From assembly GCF_031157375.1 (NCBI RefSeq), contig NZ_JAVIFV010000004.1, positions 248,001-312,000 of the forward strand: a DNA stretch of 64,000 bases, read 5' to 3'. Positions 24,598 to 33,847 of the stretch are shown here, in pieces; positions within the stretch are counted from its first letter, which is position 1, and each line of letters opens with the position of its first letter. The notes under the pieces were generated by a model. It saw nothing but the letters and a program-made list of their open reading frames with translations, had not been told where the DNA came from and did not search any database. Both the position numbers and the translations under genes were made by a program. Source of the DNA: Sphingosinicella sp. LHD-64 (lineage in GTDB: Bacteria > Pseudomonadota > Alphaproteobacteria > Sphingomonadales > Sphingomonadaceae).

Positions 24598-27576
24598 ATG
24601 GCGGACGCTACGGCAACCGCGCGCAAAGACATTCGCACGCTGCTGCGTGCGCCCGAACCGGATGTGCTGGCGCCGCTGCTGAGGGACGCCGCGCTCGACG
24701 CCGAGTCGCGCCGCCGCGTGGAGCACCGCGCGCTCGCCATGCTCGCCGAGCTGCGCGCCGCCCAGTCCAAGGGCTGGGTCAACCAGTTCCTGCAGGAATA
24801 TCGGCTGAACACCTCGGAGGGCGTGGCCCTGCTCAGCCTCGCCGAGGCGTTCCTGCGCGTGCCCGATCCCGAGACGGCGGACAGCCTGATCGCCGACAAG
24901 CTCGGCGAAGGCGACTGGCGCTCGCACAAGGGCAAGGCCAATTCGACCCTGGTCAACACCGCGACCTGGGGGCTCGTGATCGGGCGGGCGCTGACCAGCG
25001 ATTCCGAGCAGGCGAGCGCGCTCAAGAAGCTGATCGCCCGCGCCGGCGAGCCGTTCGTCCGGCAGGGCGTCGGCGCGGCGATGCGGATGATGGGCGAGAT
25101 CTTCGTGATGGGCCGCACCATCGGCGAGGCGACCGAGCGGATGAGGAAGCGCGAGAACAAGGGCTTCACCGCCAGCTTCGACATGCTGGGCGAGGCGGCC
25201 CGGACCTTCCCGGACGCGGACCGCTATTTCAAGTCCTACGAGGATGCGATCAAGGCGGTGGGCGCGACAGCTGCAGAGGGCCACAGCATCTCGGTCAAGC
25301 TCTCCGCGCTCCATCCGCGGTACGAGGCCGCGCAATATGACCGCTGCGTGCCGGCGCTGATCGAGAAGGTCGAGGCGCTGGCCGTGCTGGCGGCCGGCTA
25401 CGGCATCCCCTTCACCGTCGACGCCGAAGAGACCGAGCGGCTCGAAATGAGCCTCGACATCATCGAGGCCGTCGCGGGCCTGCCCACGCTCAAGGGCTGG
25501 GACGGACTCGGCATGGCGATCCAGGCCTATGGCAAGCGCGCCCGGCCGACCGTCGCCTGGGCCGATGCGGTCGGCGCGAAAACCGGCCGGCGGATCGCCG
25601 CGCGGCTGGTCAAGGGCGCCTATTGGGACACCGAGATAAAGCGCACCCAGGAGCAGGGCCTCTCAGACTATCCGCTCTTCACCCGTAAGGCCGCGACCGA
25701 CGTCTCGTATCTCGCCTGTGCGAAGGACATGCTGGCGGCGAAGAACATCTATCCGGCCTTCGCGACCCACAATGCGCTCACTGTTGCGACCCTGCTCGAA
25801 TGGGCCGGCGACAGCCGCGACTTCGAGTTCCAGCGCCTCCACGGCATGGGCGAGGGGCTGTACGAGGATCTGGTCCGCGAGCAGGGCTATCACTGCCGTA
25901 TCTACGCACCGGTCGGCGGCCACCGCGACCTACTCGCCTATCTCGTCCGGCGCCTGCTCGAGAATGGCGCCAATTCCTCCTTCGTCCATCAGCTTGCCGA
26001 CGAGACGCTGACAGACGACCAGCTCCTCGCCGATCCGGTTGCGAAGATTTCGGCGGTGGGCGGCACGCGCCACCCCTCGATTCCGCTGCCCAAGGACCTG
26101 TTCATGCCCTCGCGCGGCAACAGCGAAGGCATCGACTTCAACGACGCGCCTGAACTGGCGCGTGTGGCGAAGGAGGTCGCGCAGCCGCTCACCTTCCACG
26201 CCACGGGAGGTCCGAGCCCCAAGGAGGCCGTGGATCGCGCTTTGGCCGGCTTCGAAAGCTGGAGCCTGCGCAGCGTCGACGAGCGCGCCGCCTGCCTCGA
26301 CCGGCTCGCCGACAGCCTGGAGCGCAACCGCGACATGCTGATGCGGATCTGCGTGCAGGAGGCGAAGAAGACCATTCCCGACGCCCTTGCCGAGGTGCGC
26401 GAGGCGGCGGACTTTTGCCGCTACTACGCCCAGCAGGCCCGCACCGGCCTCCAGCCGATCGAGCTGCCCGGGCCGACCGGCGAGCGCAACGTGCTGCGCA
26501 TGGAGGGTCGCGGTGTCTTCGTCTGCGTCGCGCCGTGGAACTTCCCGCTCGCCATCTTCCTGGGCCAGGTGACGGCGGCGCTCGTCACCGGCAACACCGT
26601 GGTCGCCAAGCCGGCGCCGCAAACGCCGGACATTGCCGCCTTCGCCGTCGGCCTCGCCCATGCGGCCGGCATCCCCGAAGATGCGCTGGTCTTCGCTCCG
26701 GGCGGGCCGGAGATGGGCCAGGCGCTGATGGAGGACGTGCGGATCGCCGGCGTCGCCTTCACCGGCTCGACCGCCACCGCCAAGCGCATCGCCCGCACTC
26801 TCCTCGCCGACGATGACCGCCCGATCATCCCGCTCATCGCCGAGACCGGCGGCATCAATGCGATGATCGTCGATTCAACTGCGCTGCCCGAGCAGGTGGT
26901 GCAGGACGTCGTCACCTCCGCCTTCCGTTCGGCCGGCCAGCGCTGCTCGGCGCTGCGCGTGCTGCTGCTGCAGGAGGATGTCGCCGACCGGACGCTCGAG
27001 ATGCTGACGGGAGCGATGGACACCTTGATCGTCGGCGATCCCGCCGACCCGCACACAGATGTCGGTCCGGTGATCGACGATGCCGCGTACAACAAGCTGA
27101 TGGGCCACCGCGCCGCCAAGCAGAACCGCTGGCTGAAGACGATTCCCGTGCCGGAAACCGGCCTGTTCGTGCCACCGACGCTGATCGGGGTCGACCGGAT
27201 CCAGGATGTCGACCGCGAATGGTTCGGGCCGCTGCTCCACGTCACCACCTGGAAGGCCGGCCAGCTCGTCGAGACGGTTCGCCGCGTGAACGCCAGCGGC
27301 TTCGGCCTGACCATGGGCCTGCACAGCCGCATCGCCCGTGCCGCGGAGACGGTCGAGGAGGCGTCCGAGGCCGGCAATCTCTACGTCAACCGCTCGATGA
27401 TCGGCGCCATCGTCGGCTCGCAGCCATTCGGCGGCGAGAGCCTCAGCGGTACGGGCCCCAAGGCCGGCGGCCCGCACTATCTGCCGCGCTTCTGCGCCGA
27501 GCGGGTCACGTCGACCGACACGACCAGCGCCGGCGGCAACGCCACGTTGCTCAGTCTGGAGGATGTCGGCTTCTAG
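24598..27576 (+). CDS. putA: Bifunctional proline dehydrogenase / P5C dehydrogenase
   Basis: 992 residues. Residues about 60-480 form the FAD-binding proline dehydrogenase barrel (ISVKLSALHPRYEAAQ, RLVKGAYWDTEIKR and the Y-x-R-R-x-like late motif region), and about 500-985 the aldehyde dehydrogenase, with PWNFPLAI, ETGGINAMIVD and the catalytic Cys783 in FRSAGQRCSALR. It oxidises proline to glutamate with channelling. The N-terminus lacks the ribbon-helix-helix DNA-binding domain of E. coli PutA, so this is the short type known from Bradyrhizobium and cannot repress its own gene that way. GGGAG precedes the ATG. Confidence 0.97.
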   Translation: MADATATARKDIRTLLRAPEPDVLAPLLRDAALDAESRRRVEHRALAMLAELRAAQSKGWVNQFLQEYRLNTSEGVALLSLAEAFLRVPDPETADSLIADKLGEGDWRSHKGKANSTLVNTATWGLVIGRALTSDSEQASALKKLIARAGEPFVRQGVGAAMRMMGEIFVMGRTIGEATERMRKRENKGFTASFDMLGEAARTFPDADRYFKSYEDAIKAVGATAAEGHSISVKLSALHPRYEAAQYDRCVPALIEKVEALAVLAAGYGIPFTVDAEETERLEMSLDIIEAVAGLPTLKGWDGLGMAIQAYGKRARPTVAWADAVGAKTGRRIAARLVKGAYWDTEIKRTQEQGLSDYPLFTRKAATDVSYLACAKDMLAAKNIYPAFATHNALTVATLLEWAGDSRDFEFQRLHGMGEGLYEDLVREQGYHCRIYAPVGGHRDLLAYLVRRLLENGANSSFVHQLADETLTDDQLLADPVAKISAVGGTRHPSIPLPKDLFMPSRGNSEGIDFNDAPELARVAKEVAQPLTFHATGGPSPKEAVDRALAGFESWSLRSVDERAACLDRLADSLERNRDMLMRICVQEAKKTIPDALAEVREAADFCRYYAQQARTGLQPIELPGPTGERNVLRMEGRGVFVCVAPWNFPLAIFLGQVTAALVTGNTVVAKPAPQTPDIAAFAVGLAHAAGIPEDALVFAPGGPEMGQALMEDVRIAGVAFTGSTATAKRIARTLLADDDRPIIPLIAETGGINAMIVDSTALPEQVVQDVVTSAFRSAGQRCSALRVLLLQEDVADRTLEMLTGAMDTLIVGDPADPHTDVGPVIDDAAYNKLMGHRAAKQNRWLKTIPVPETGLFVPPTLIGVDRIQDVDREWFGPLLHVTTWKAGQLVETVRRVNASGFGLTMGLHSRIARAAETVEEASEAGNLYVNRSMIGAIVGSQPFGGESLSGTGPKAGGPHYLPRFCAERVTSTDTTSAGGNATLLSLEDVGF

Positions 27577-27582
27577 GCGGGA

Positions 27583-28731
27583 CTATTCGCCCTCGCGCAG
27601 GTCGACCCGCTTCACCGGCTGCACCTCCGGATAGGGCATGATCGCCTTGCCGTCCGGCCCGGCGGTGAAGCTGGTCTGGGTCGGATAGGCGAACTCGACG
27701 CCGAGCTCCTCGAACTTGCGCATCATGCCGAGCATGATCGCCTGCCGCACCGACATGAAGTCCGCCATGTCGGCGCTCTCGGTGTGGAAGACGAGCTCGA
27801 AGTCGATCGACGAGGCGGCGAACGTCGTGGCGTGGCAGCGGTCGAAGGTGCCCAGCGGCTGCGCCTCGACGATCTCCTTGATCTCCAGCGGGATGCGCGC
27901 GAGCATGTCCGGCGGGGTCTGATAGGTGACGCCGAAGGTCATCACGTTGCGCCGCCGCTCCAGCAGCGCCCAGTTCTGCAGCTGCTGATCGAGCAGCTTG
28001 GCGTTCGACATCACCACCTCCTCGCCGGTGAGAGAGCGGATGCGGGTCGTCTTGAGCCCGATCTGCTCGACGGTCCCGGTCATCGTGCCGAAGGTGATCG
28101 TGTCGCCGCGGCGGAACGGCTTGTCGAAGATGATCGAGAGCGCCGCGAACAGGTCGGAGAAGATGCCCTGCGCGGCGAGGCCGATCGCGATGCCGCCGAT
28201 GCCGAGGCCGGCGACCAGGCCGGTGACGTTGACGCCGAGATTGTCGAGCACGACCACCAGGGCGATCGCGAAGATCGCGACGGTGACGAGCAGCCGGATG
28301 ATGCCGATCGCGCTGCCCAGGCTGCTGCTCTGGTCGAGCTCGCCGGCGCGGAACTCGATCACGCCGATGACGAGCTCGCGGGCCCAGAGCGCCGCCTGCA
28401 GCGTCGCCGCGACGATGAAGAGCACGCCGATCGTCATCGCCACGACCTGCGGCGGCTGGGCGTAGCCGACCACCAGCCGGGCCGCGAGCGCGACCATGAA
28501 CCACAGCTTGGTGCGGGTCAGGACCCGGCCGACCACCGTGCGCCAATGGGTGTGGGTCGGATCGGTGCGGCAGATGCGCCTGCCCAGCCATTTGATGCCG
28601 AGCAGCACGACGACGATGACCGCCGCGGCGGCCGTGCCGATTGCGATCTGCAGGCTGTGGCTCGACAGCCAGGCAAGGGTTTCCGTCCAGAGCCTCGAGG
28701 CCTGAATGTCGAGGGGAGAGACTGTGTTCAT
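27583..28731 (-). CDS. Mechanosensitive ion channel, MscS family
   Basis: 382 residues. Four to five membrane helices (first at about 28-48) end in the pore helix with GLVAGLGIGGIAIGLAAQ, followed by the beta domain (FRRGDTITFGTMTGTVEQIGLKTTRIR) and the C-terminal mixed domain. It releases solutes on hypo-osmotic shock. The start overlaps the topoisomerase IB stop by four bases, so both form one operon that should share the EcfG-type promoter at 29758-29783. It converges on putA with a six-base gap. Confidence 0.93.
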   Translation of the reverse strand: MNTVSPLDIQASRLWTETLAWLSSHSLQIAIGTAAAAVIVVVLLGIKWLGRRICRTDPTHTHWRTVVGRVLTRTKLWFMVALAARLVVGYAQPPQVVAMTIGVLFIVAATLQAALWARELVIGVIEFRAGELDQSSSLGSAIGIIRLLVTVAIFAIALVVVLDNLGVNVTGLVAGLGIGGIAIGLAAQGIFSDLFAALSIIFDKPFRRGDTITFGTMTGTVEQIGLKTTRIRSLTGEEVVMSNAKLLDQQLQNWALLERRRNVMTFGVTYQTPPDMLARIPLEIKEIVEAQPLGTFDRCHATTFAASSIDFELVFHTESADMADFMSVRQAIMLGMMRKFEELGVEFAYPTQTSFTAGPDGKAIMPYPEVQPVKRVDLREGE

Positions 28732-29723
28732 GATTTCGCTGTTCCGGCTTTCGTCGGTTTGGTCTTGTCGAGGAATGTGATCAGCCCCCGCTCCGCGGCG
28801 GAGAGATATTTCGTCGCACGTGGCCAGGGCAAGCGGTGCGGGCGCTTTCCGTTCATTTTGGCGACCTCGATCAGCGCGGGATGGACATAGGACTTGCGGC
28901 TGATCGCGACGGTGTTGCCGAGCGCTTCGGCCACCGGGCCGATCATGCCGGCAATGCCTTTCGCATCGTCGCTGGCAATCGCCTCGTAGGCGATGGCGCT
29001 GGCGCCCCAGGTGCGGAAGTCCTTGGCGGAGAAATCGTCGCCCATGGTGTCGCGGAGATAGGCGTTGACGTCCGACGAGCCGACCGGCTGCGGGTCGCCC
29101 TCGTCGTCCAGATATTCGAACAGATGCTGCCCAGGCAGGTCCTGGGTCCTGCGGGCGATCCGGGTGAGGTGCCGGTCGCTGATCGTGACGGTGCGCTTGA
29201 TGCCGTGTTTGCCGGGATAGCAGATGCGCAGGCGGCCCCGTCCGATCTTCGCATGACGATTGCGCAGGGTGGTGGCGCCGAAGCTCTTGTTGATCCGCGC
29301 GTAATCCTCGTTGCCGACCCGCATGTGGGTCTCATCGATCAGCCGGACGACGGCGGCGACCACGGCATCGAACGTCGTCGCCTTGCCCTTGATGTCCGCC
29401 TCCACCTGCTTGCGCAGCTTCGGCAGCGCCCGGCCGAAGGCGGCGAGGCGCGCATATTTGCTCTTGTCCTGACGGGCGCGGAAATCGGGGTGGTAGCGAT
29501 ACTGACGGCGGCCGCGCGCGTCGTAGCCGATCGCCTGGATATGGCCGTCGGGATCGGGGCAGAACCAGCAATTCTCGTAGGCGGGGGGCATGCCGATCGC
29601 GTTCAGCCGGCCGATCTCATTCCGGTCGGTGATCCGCTTTCCCCTGGCGTCGAGATATTGCCAGTAGCGGCCGTGCCGCTTGCGGATGATGCCGGGCGCG
29701 GAATCGTCGACATAGCGAAGCAT
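28728..29723 (-). CDS. DNA topoisomerase IB (poxvirus-like)
   Basis: 331 residues, the usual size of bacterial type IB enzymes. Recognisable pieces are GRYWQYLDARGKRI, WFCPDPDGHIQAIGYDARGR, the catalytic Arg/Lys region RLIDETHMRVGNEDYA, the FRTWGAS helix and the nucleophile Tyr279 in SRKSYVHPALIE. It relaxes supercoils through a 3'-phosphotyrosine intermediate. The ATG at 29723 is used because the open frame above it lacks similarity. Bacterial type IB enzymes and MscS channels are recurrent members of the general stress regulon in Alphaproteobacteria, in line with the promoter seen. Confidence 0.95.
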   Translation of the reverse strand: MLRYVDDSAPGIIRKRHGRYWQYLDARGKRITDRNEIGRLNAIGMPPAYENCWFCPDPDGHIQAIGYDARGRRQYRYHPDFRARQDKSKYARLAAFGRALPKLRKQVEADIKGKATTFDAVVAAVVRLIDETHMRVGNEDYARINKSFGATTLRNRHAKIGRGRLRICYPGKHGIKRTVTISDRHLTRIARRTQDLPGQHLFEYLDDEGDPQPVGSSDVNAYLRDTMGDDFSAKDFRTWGASAIAYEAIASDDAKGIAGMIGPVAEALGNTVAISRKSYVHPALIEVAKMNGKRPHRLPWPRATKYLSAAERGLITFLDKTKPTKAGTAKS

Positions 29724-29757
29724 GGAAGGCGAAGCGTTCCTTTCGAGACGGCATTCC

Positions 29758-29809
29758 AATGCCTCGCCCCGCCGCTTCGTTCCGGAACCGGTGCGTGGAA
29801 ATCCCCGTT
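29758..29809. promoter_or_regulatory. Divergent EcfG-type promoter pair
   Basis: The palindrome GTTCCGGAAC (29779-29788) supplies two back-to-back -35 elements. On the plus strand GGAAC (29784-29788) is followed 17 bases later by CGTT (29806-29809), 33 bases before the DJ-1/PfpI start. On the minus strand GGAAC (29783-29779) is followed 17 bases later by CATT (29761-29758), one mismatch from consensus, 34 bases before the topoisomerase start. The spacing equals the EcfG general-stress consensus on both sides. Confidence 0.7.
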
Positions 29810-29842
29810 GCCCGCTCATCAGCGCATGAACGGAGGAAAATC

Positions 29843-30388
29843 ATGCCCGCCATTGCCGATGCCAGGATCCTGATCCTCGCCACCGACGGGTTCGAGGATT
29901 CCGAGCTGCTCGAGCCGCGCAAGCGGCTGATCGAAGCGGGCGCGGACGTGGTGCTCGCTGCGCCGAAGTCGGACGAGATCGTCGGCGACAAGGGCGTGCG
30001 GATCGCGCCCGATGCGACGCTCGCCGCGGTCGACGAAAGCGGGTTCGACGCCCTGCTGCTGCCGGGCGGCACGAAGAATCCGGACAAGCTCCGGATCATC
30101 CCCGACGCGGTTGCGCTGGTGCGGGCCTTTGCGGCGGCCGGCAAGCCGATCGGCGCGATCTGCCACGCCCCCTGGCTGCTTGCCGAAGCCGATCTGATCC
30201 GCGGCCGCACCGTCACGGGCTGGCCGTCCGTCCGCACCGATCTCAGCAACGCCGGCGCCGAGGTGGTCGATCAGCCGGCGGTCACCGACGGCAATCTCGT
30301 CACCAGCCGCAAGCCCGAGGACATTCCGGCCTTCACCGACGCCTTCATCGACCTCGTCGAGAAGGCCGAGGCACTTCAACCCGCCTGA
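29843..30388 (+). CDS. DJ-1/PfpI family protein (type 1 glutamine-amidotransferase-like)
   Basis: 181 residues with the flavodoxin-like fold of the family: ILILATDGFEDSELLEPRKRL at the start and the nucleophile elbow GAICHAPWLL with Cys107. Relatives (YhbO, YajL, PfpI) protect proteins from glycation or act as chaperones or proteases under stress; which applies is open. CGGAGGA lies six bases before the ATG. The EcfG-type promoter in front and the stress genes opposite agree with a stress-protection role. The 3' end overlaps the convergent O-glycosylation ligase gene by 13 bases. Confidence 0.92.
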   Translation: MPAIADARILILATDGFEDSELLEPRKRLIEAGADVVLAAPKSDEIVGDKGVRIAPDATLAAVDESGFDALLLPGGTKNPDKLRIIPDAVALVRAFAAAGKPIGAICHAPWLLAEADLIRGRTVTGWPSVRTDLSNAGAEVVDQPAVTDGNLVTSRKPEDIPAFTDAFIDLVEKAEALQPA

Positions 30389-31737
30389 GCAGCGACCGGA
30401 ACCGGCGATTGTGCCCAGCCTTGCGTGCCACGCGCCTCGCGCTCGCGGCGTGCTACCCAGAGGTCGAAGCCGATCTGGGCGCCGATCATCATCCAGGCGA
30501 AGGGCTGCCAGGCGGTCTGCACGAAGGCGGAGCCGACCAGGTAGACGATCTGGAAATGCTGGAGCGCCGTCGCCAGCGGCGCGATCCAGGGCACGTCCTC
30601 GCGCCTGGCATAGCGCCTTCGGATCATCTCCATCCGGACGAGGCCGATCACATGGATGAGGAGAAACAGGAAGAGGCCCGGCCAGCCCTGCTCGCCCAGC
30701 ATCTCGAAATAGGAGCTGTGCCAGGCCCGGCCGGCATCGGCCTGGGTGCTGGTGTTCACCATCTGCACGTCGCCGGTGCTGCGTTCGTTGGTGACCTCGA
30801 CCTGGATGCGGTTCTGCAGATAGGCCTCGAAGCCGCCGCCAAGCGGGCGATCCTGCACATAGTTCAGGGTCCATCCCCAGACGGCAAGGCGCGTGCCGGC
30901 CGATTGGTCGGCCTGATAGCCCTGGATCGTCTGCATCCGGTCGGTGAACGAACTCGGCAGGAACGGGACGGCGGCAAGGCCGAGGGTGCCGATCGCGCAG
31001 AGATAAAGGAACCGGCGCTTGACGTCGCGCAACATCAGGACCGCGACCACGGCGATACAGACGAGGCCGGTGCGCGCCTCGGTACCCACCGGGATGAGCA
31101 GGCAGGCGAAGATCAGGGCGCCGCAGAACAACCGGGTGCGCCAGTCGGGCGGAAAGATCGTGCCGTAGCGGGCGAACCAGAAGATGACCGGGATGAGGGC
31201 GATCGCGAAGGTCGAGATGATGCTGCTCTCGTAGAGGCCACTGTTGTTGTCGACCATGAGGTTGAGCACGCCGTAGCCACCGCCGCTCACCGCGGTCTTG
31301 ATGCCGCCGACGATGATGATCGCCGCGGCCGACAGGGTCATGAACAGCAGGATCGCCTCGATCCGGACGCGGGTTCGAAGCGTGAACGGCAGGAATATGC
31401 CGAAGGCGAGCGCCTTCCATGCCCAGTCCCATTTCTCCCAGGCGGGGATGGGCATGTCGGCGTGCATCGTCGTGAAGCCCGCATAGCCGAGCAGGATCAG
31501 CATCAGCATCTGTCGCGGCGCGACGCGGGCGCCGTGCTTGGGATCGAACAGGAGCCAGGCGCCGACGGCGAGCGCCGCGAAAATCATCGAAACCGGAATG
31601 CTGTTCAGCAGGTAATAAGACAGCCGCTGCGGCGAGACGATGTCGACATAGGCATAGGCCAGCACGAAGAAGAAGGGCCGCCACAGCGCGAGCCCGCCGA
31701 AGGCCGCAAGGAAGGCGATGAAGACAAGGTCACGCAT
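30376..31737 (-). CDS. Putative O-glycosylation ligase, exosortase-A-associated (Wzy/WaaL-like)
   Basis: 453-residue membrane protein with about ten helices. The N-terminus (MRDLVFIAFLAAFGG, then LAYAYVDIVSPQRLSYY) is the hallmark of the exosortase-A-associated ligase/polymerase family, and the periplasmic loop has the O-antigen-ligase type region with GTRLAVWGW and AWHSSYFEMLGEQG. It probably joins or polymerises glycan units at the periplasmic face. The start at 31737 is taken from the family start; 21 codons further up are open but unlike the family. Preceded by a 50-residue gene on the same strand. Confidence 0.85.
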   Translation of the reverse strand: MRDLVFIAFLAAFGGLALWRPFFFVLAYAYVDIVSPQRLSYYLLNSIPVSMIFAALAVGAWLLFDPKHGARVAPRQMLMLILLGYAGFTTMHADMPIPAWEKWDWAWKALAFGIFLPFTLRTRVRIEAILLFMTLSAAAIIIVGGIKTAVSGGGYGVLNLMVDNNSGLYESSIISTFAIALIPVIFWFARYGTIFPPDWRTRLFCGALIFACLLIPVGTEARTGLVCIAVVAVLMLRDVKRRFLYLCAIGTLGLAAVPFLPSSFTDRMQTIQGYQADQSAGTRLAVWGWTLNYVQDRPLGGGFEAYLQNRIQVEVTNERSTGDVQMVNTSTQADAGRAWHSSYFEMLGEQGWPGLFLFLLIHVIGLVRMEMIRRRYARREDVPWIAPLATALQHFQIVYLVGSAFVQTAWQPFAWMMIGAQIGFDLWVARREREARGTQGWAQSPVPVAAQAG

Positions 31738-31882
31738 CGTCGCGCGTCCCGAAGCCCGGCCAGCGCGGCGTCCCGCCGCCGGCGGACGCATTGTCGTCAT
31801 TAAGATCGGGGCGCGACAGCAGCCGCCACAGCGCGAGCAGCATCAGGGCGTGCGTCAGGCCAAGCGCGAAATTGTCGATCAT
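31730..31882 (-). CDS. 50-residue membrane micro-protein upstream of the glycan ligase
   Basis: Starts MIDNFALGLTHALMLLALWRLL, one membrane helix, followed by a polar tail with DLNDDN and GTRDDA. Its 3' end overlaps the ligase start by eight bases, so the two are translationally coupled. No family name is known to me. A hydrophobic helix-plus-polar tail in tight linkage suggests a small partner of the ligase, but that is inference. Confidence 0.6.
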   Translation of the reverse strand: MIDNFALGLTHALMLLALWRLLSRPDLNDDNASAGGGTPRWPGFGTRDDA

Positions 31883-31968
31883 GCCGGGCTCATCTTCGCT
31901 CCATCGCCCGGCTGATACCTCCACGCGGTTGACGCGGCGTTAAGCCTGTCGTGGCAGGAAGCGTCGCG

Positions 31969-33171
31969 ATGCGGATTCTCCACGTTCTCGACCACAGCCT
32001 GCCGCTGCACAGCGGCTACACCTTCCGCACCCGCGCCATCGTCAAGGCGCAGCAGGGGCAGGGGTGGGAGGTCGCCTGCCTGACCGGCGCCCGCCACACG
32101 CGCGACGGCCCCGATCCCGAGATCGTCGACGGTATCACCTTTCACCGCACCCCTGCGCCACGCCCGGCCCGCGCTCCGATCGGCGAATGGCGGGAGATCG
32201 CCGCGCTGCGCGACCGGCTCGACGCGCTGGTCGCGGAATGGCGGCCGGACGTGCTCCATGCCCATTCGCCGGTGCTGACCGCGCTCGGCGCACTCCCGGT
32301 AGCCCGGCGGCAGGGCATTCCGCTCGTCTACGAAATCCGCGCCTTCTGGGAGGATGCAGCGGTCGGCAACGGCACGGGCCGCGAGGGCTCCGTGCGCTAC
32401 CGGCTGACCAGGATGCTGGAAACCCATGTCGTTCGCCGCGCGGACGCCGTGGCGGTGATCTGCGAGGGTCTGCGCGCCGATCTCATCACGCGCGGCATCG
32501 CGCCGGACAAGATCGTCGTCTCGCCCAACGGGGTCGATATGGCCCTGTTCGGCAACCCACCCGCGCCCGATCCCGATTTCGCGCGCCGCCTCGGCCTCGC
32601 CGGAGCCGATGTGATCGGCTTCATCGGCTCTTTCTACGACTATGAGGGTCTCGACGATCTGATCGCCGCCATGCCGCGCCTGCTCGAACGCCGGCCCGAG
32701 GCGCGGCTGCTGCTGGTCGGCGGCGGCCCGATGGAGGCCGCGCTGAAGGCCCAGGCCGAAATCTCGCCCGCCGCCTCGCGGATCCATTTCGTCGGCCGCG
32801 TGCCGCACGAGAAGGTCGAGCGCTATTACGCCCTGATTGACGTGCTCGCCTACCCGCGCAAGGCGATGCGCCTCACCGAGCTGGTGACGCCGCTTAAGCC
32901 GCTGGAGGCCATGGCGCAGAGGAAGCTGGTCGCCGCGTCCAGTGTCGGCGGCCACCGCGAGCTGATCGAGGACGGCGTCACCGGCACGCTCTTTCCGCCC
33001 GACGACCCGGCCGCGCTCGCGGACGCGCTCGCCGATCTGTTCGGCCGCCGCGCAGAGTGGGACGCGCGGCGCGCCACGGCCCGCGCTTTCGTCGAGCGCG
33101 AGCGTAACTGGGCGTCAAACATTTCGCGTTACGCTCCGGTTTACCAACGACTGACGGGTAAGGCTTCATGA
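31969..33171 (+). CDS. Exosortase-A-associated glycosyltransferase (GT4-like)
   Basis: 400 residues. It begins MRILHVLDHSLPLHSGYTFRT, which I recognise as the start of the PEP-CTERM/exosortase-A-associated glycosyltransferase family (Daro_2409-like). GT-B features follow: an acceptor-side domain with VLHAHSPV, the linker PNGVDMALF, IGFIGSFYDYEGLDDLI and the nucleotide-sugar site region RLTELVTPLKPLEAMA. GGCAGGA precedes the ATG at 31969. It runs divergently from the ligase gene and overlaps the next gene by four bases. It should add a sugar to a lipid-linked or extracellular glycan. Confidence 0.88.
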   Translation: MRILHVLDHSLPLHSGYTFRTRAIVKAQQGQGWEVACLTGARHTRDGPDPEIVDGITFHRTPAPRPARAPIGEWREIAALRDRLDALVAEWRPDVLHAHSPVLTALGALPVARRQGIPLVYEIRAFWEDAAVGNGTGREGSVRYRLTRMLETHVVRRADAVAVICEGLRADLITRGIAPDKIVVSPNGVDMALFGNPPAPDPDFARRLGLAGADVIGFIGSFYDYEGLDDLIAAMPRLLERRPEARLLLVGGGPMEAALKAQAEISPAASRIHFVGRVPHEKVERYYALIDVLAYPRKAMRLTELVTPLKPLEAMAQRKLVAASSVGGHRELIEDGVTGTLFPPDDPAALADALADLFGRRAEWDARRATARAFVERERNWASNISRYAPVYQRLTGKAS

Positions 33172-33836
33172 CTGCTCAGCGCGCCTTCGCGGCCTTTCAC
33201 AATCTGCTGGACCTCGTCGTGGCGACGCTGGCCGGCCTTGCCGTCGCGTTCCTCGCTTTCGCCGCACCGGCCGAGATGCTGGACGATCTGGTTGCGATGA
33301 CAGGTCTGCCGTCGCTGCTGCCCGCGGCCGCGCCACCGCTCGGCGGCACCGCACGGATCGCGATCGGCGCTTTGGGCGGTCTCGCCGCCTTCGGAATCGC
33401 CTTTGCTGCGCTGCGCTGGCTGGACCGGTTCGCCCGCGTGCCCGCCCGCCCGATCCTTCGCGTGGCGCCGGACGAAGGCGCGCCGCGCCTGCGCCGTCGC
33501 GACCTGCATCCCGACGCGCCGGCCGTGCGCCCGATCCAGGCCACCCGCGATTTCGGCGATCCCGCCGCGGCCTTGCCCGCCTGGATCGCGCCCGAGGCGG
33601 ATTTCGATGAAGAGGTTGCTGCCGAAGTGCCCGCCGCCGCAGCGTCCGCGCCGACGCAGCCCGAGCCGGCAACGCTCGCCGAACTCATGGCGCGGCTGGA
33701 GGACGGGCTCGCCCGCCGCCATGTGCCGACGCAGCGCCGCGAGGCACCGGCAGCGCCGGAACGGCGTGCTCCCTCCGATGATCGCCTGCAAAGCGCGATC
33801 GAAAGCCTCCAGCGTCTCGCCACGCGCCAGGCCTGA
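33168..33836 (+). CDS. Hypothetical two-helix membrane protein
   Basis: 222 residues. Two membrane segments (about 15-34 and 60-84) are followed by a long soluble Ala/Pro/Glu-rich part ending in a short helix (DRLQSAIESLQRLATRQA). The ATG overlaps the glycosyltransferase stop by four bases, so the two are cotranscribed, which suggests a part in envelope polysaccharide export or regulation. No family is recognised. Confidence 0.65.
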   Translation: MTAQRAFAAFHNLLDLVVATLAGLAVAFLAFAAPAEMLDDLVAMTGLPSLLPAAAPPLGGTARIAIGALGGLAAFGIAFAALRWLDRFARVPARPILRVAPDEGAPRLRRRDLHPDAPAVRPIQATRDFGDPAAALPAWIAPEADFDEEVAAEVPAAAASAPTQPEPATLAELMARLEDGLARRHVPTQRREAPAAPERRAPSDDRLQSAIESLQRLATRQA

Positions 33837-33847
33837 GGGCATGGATC

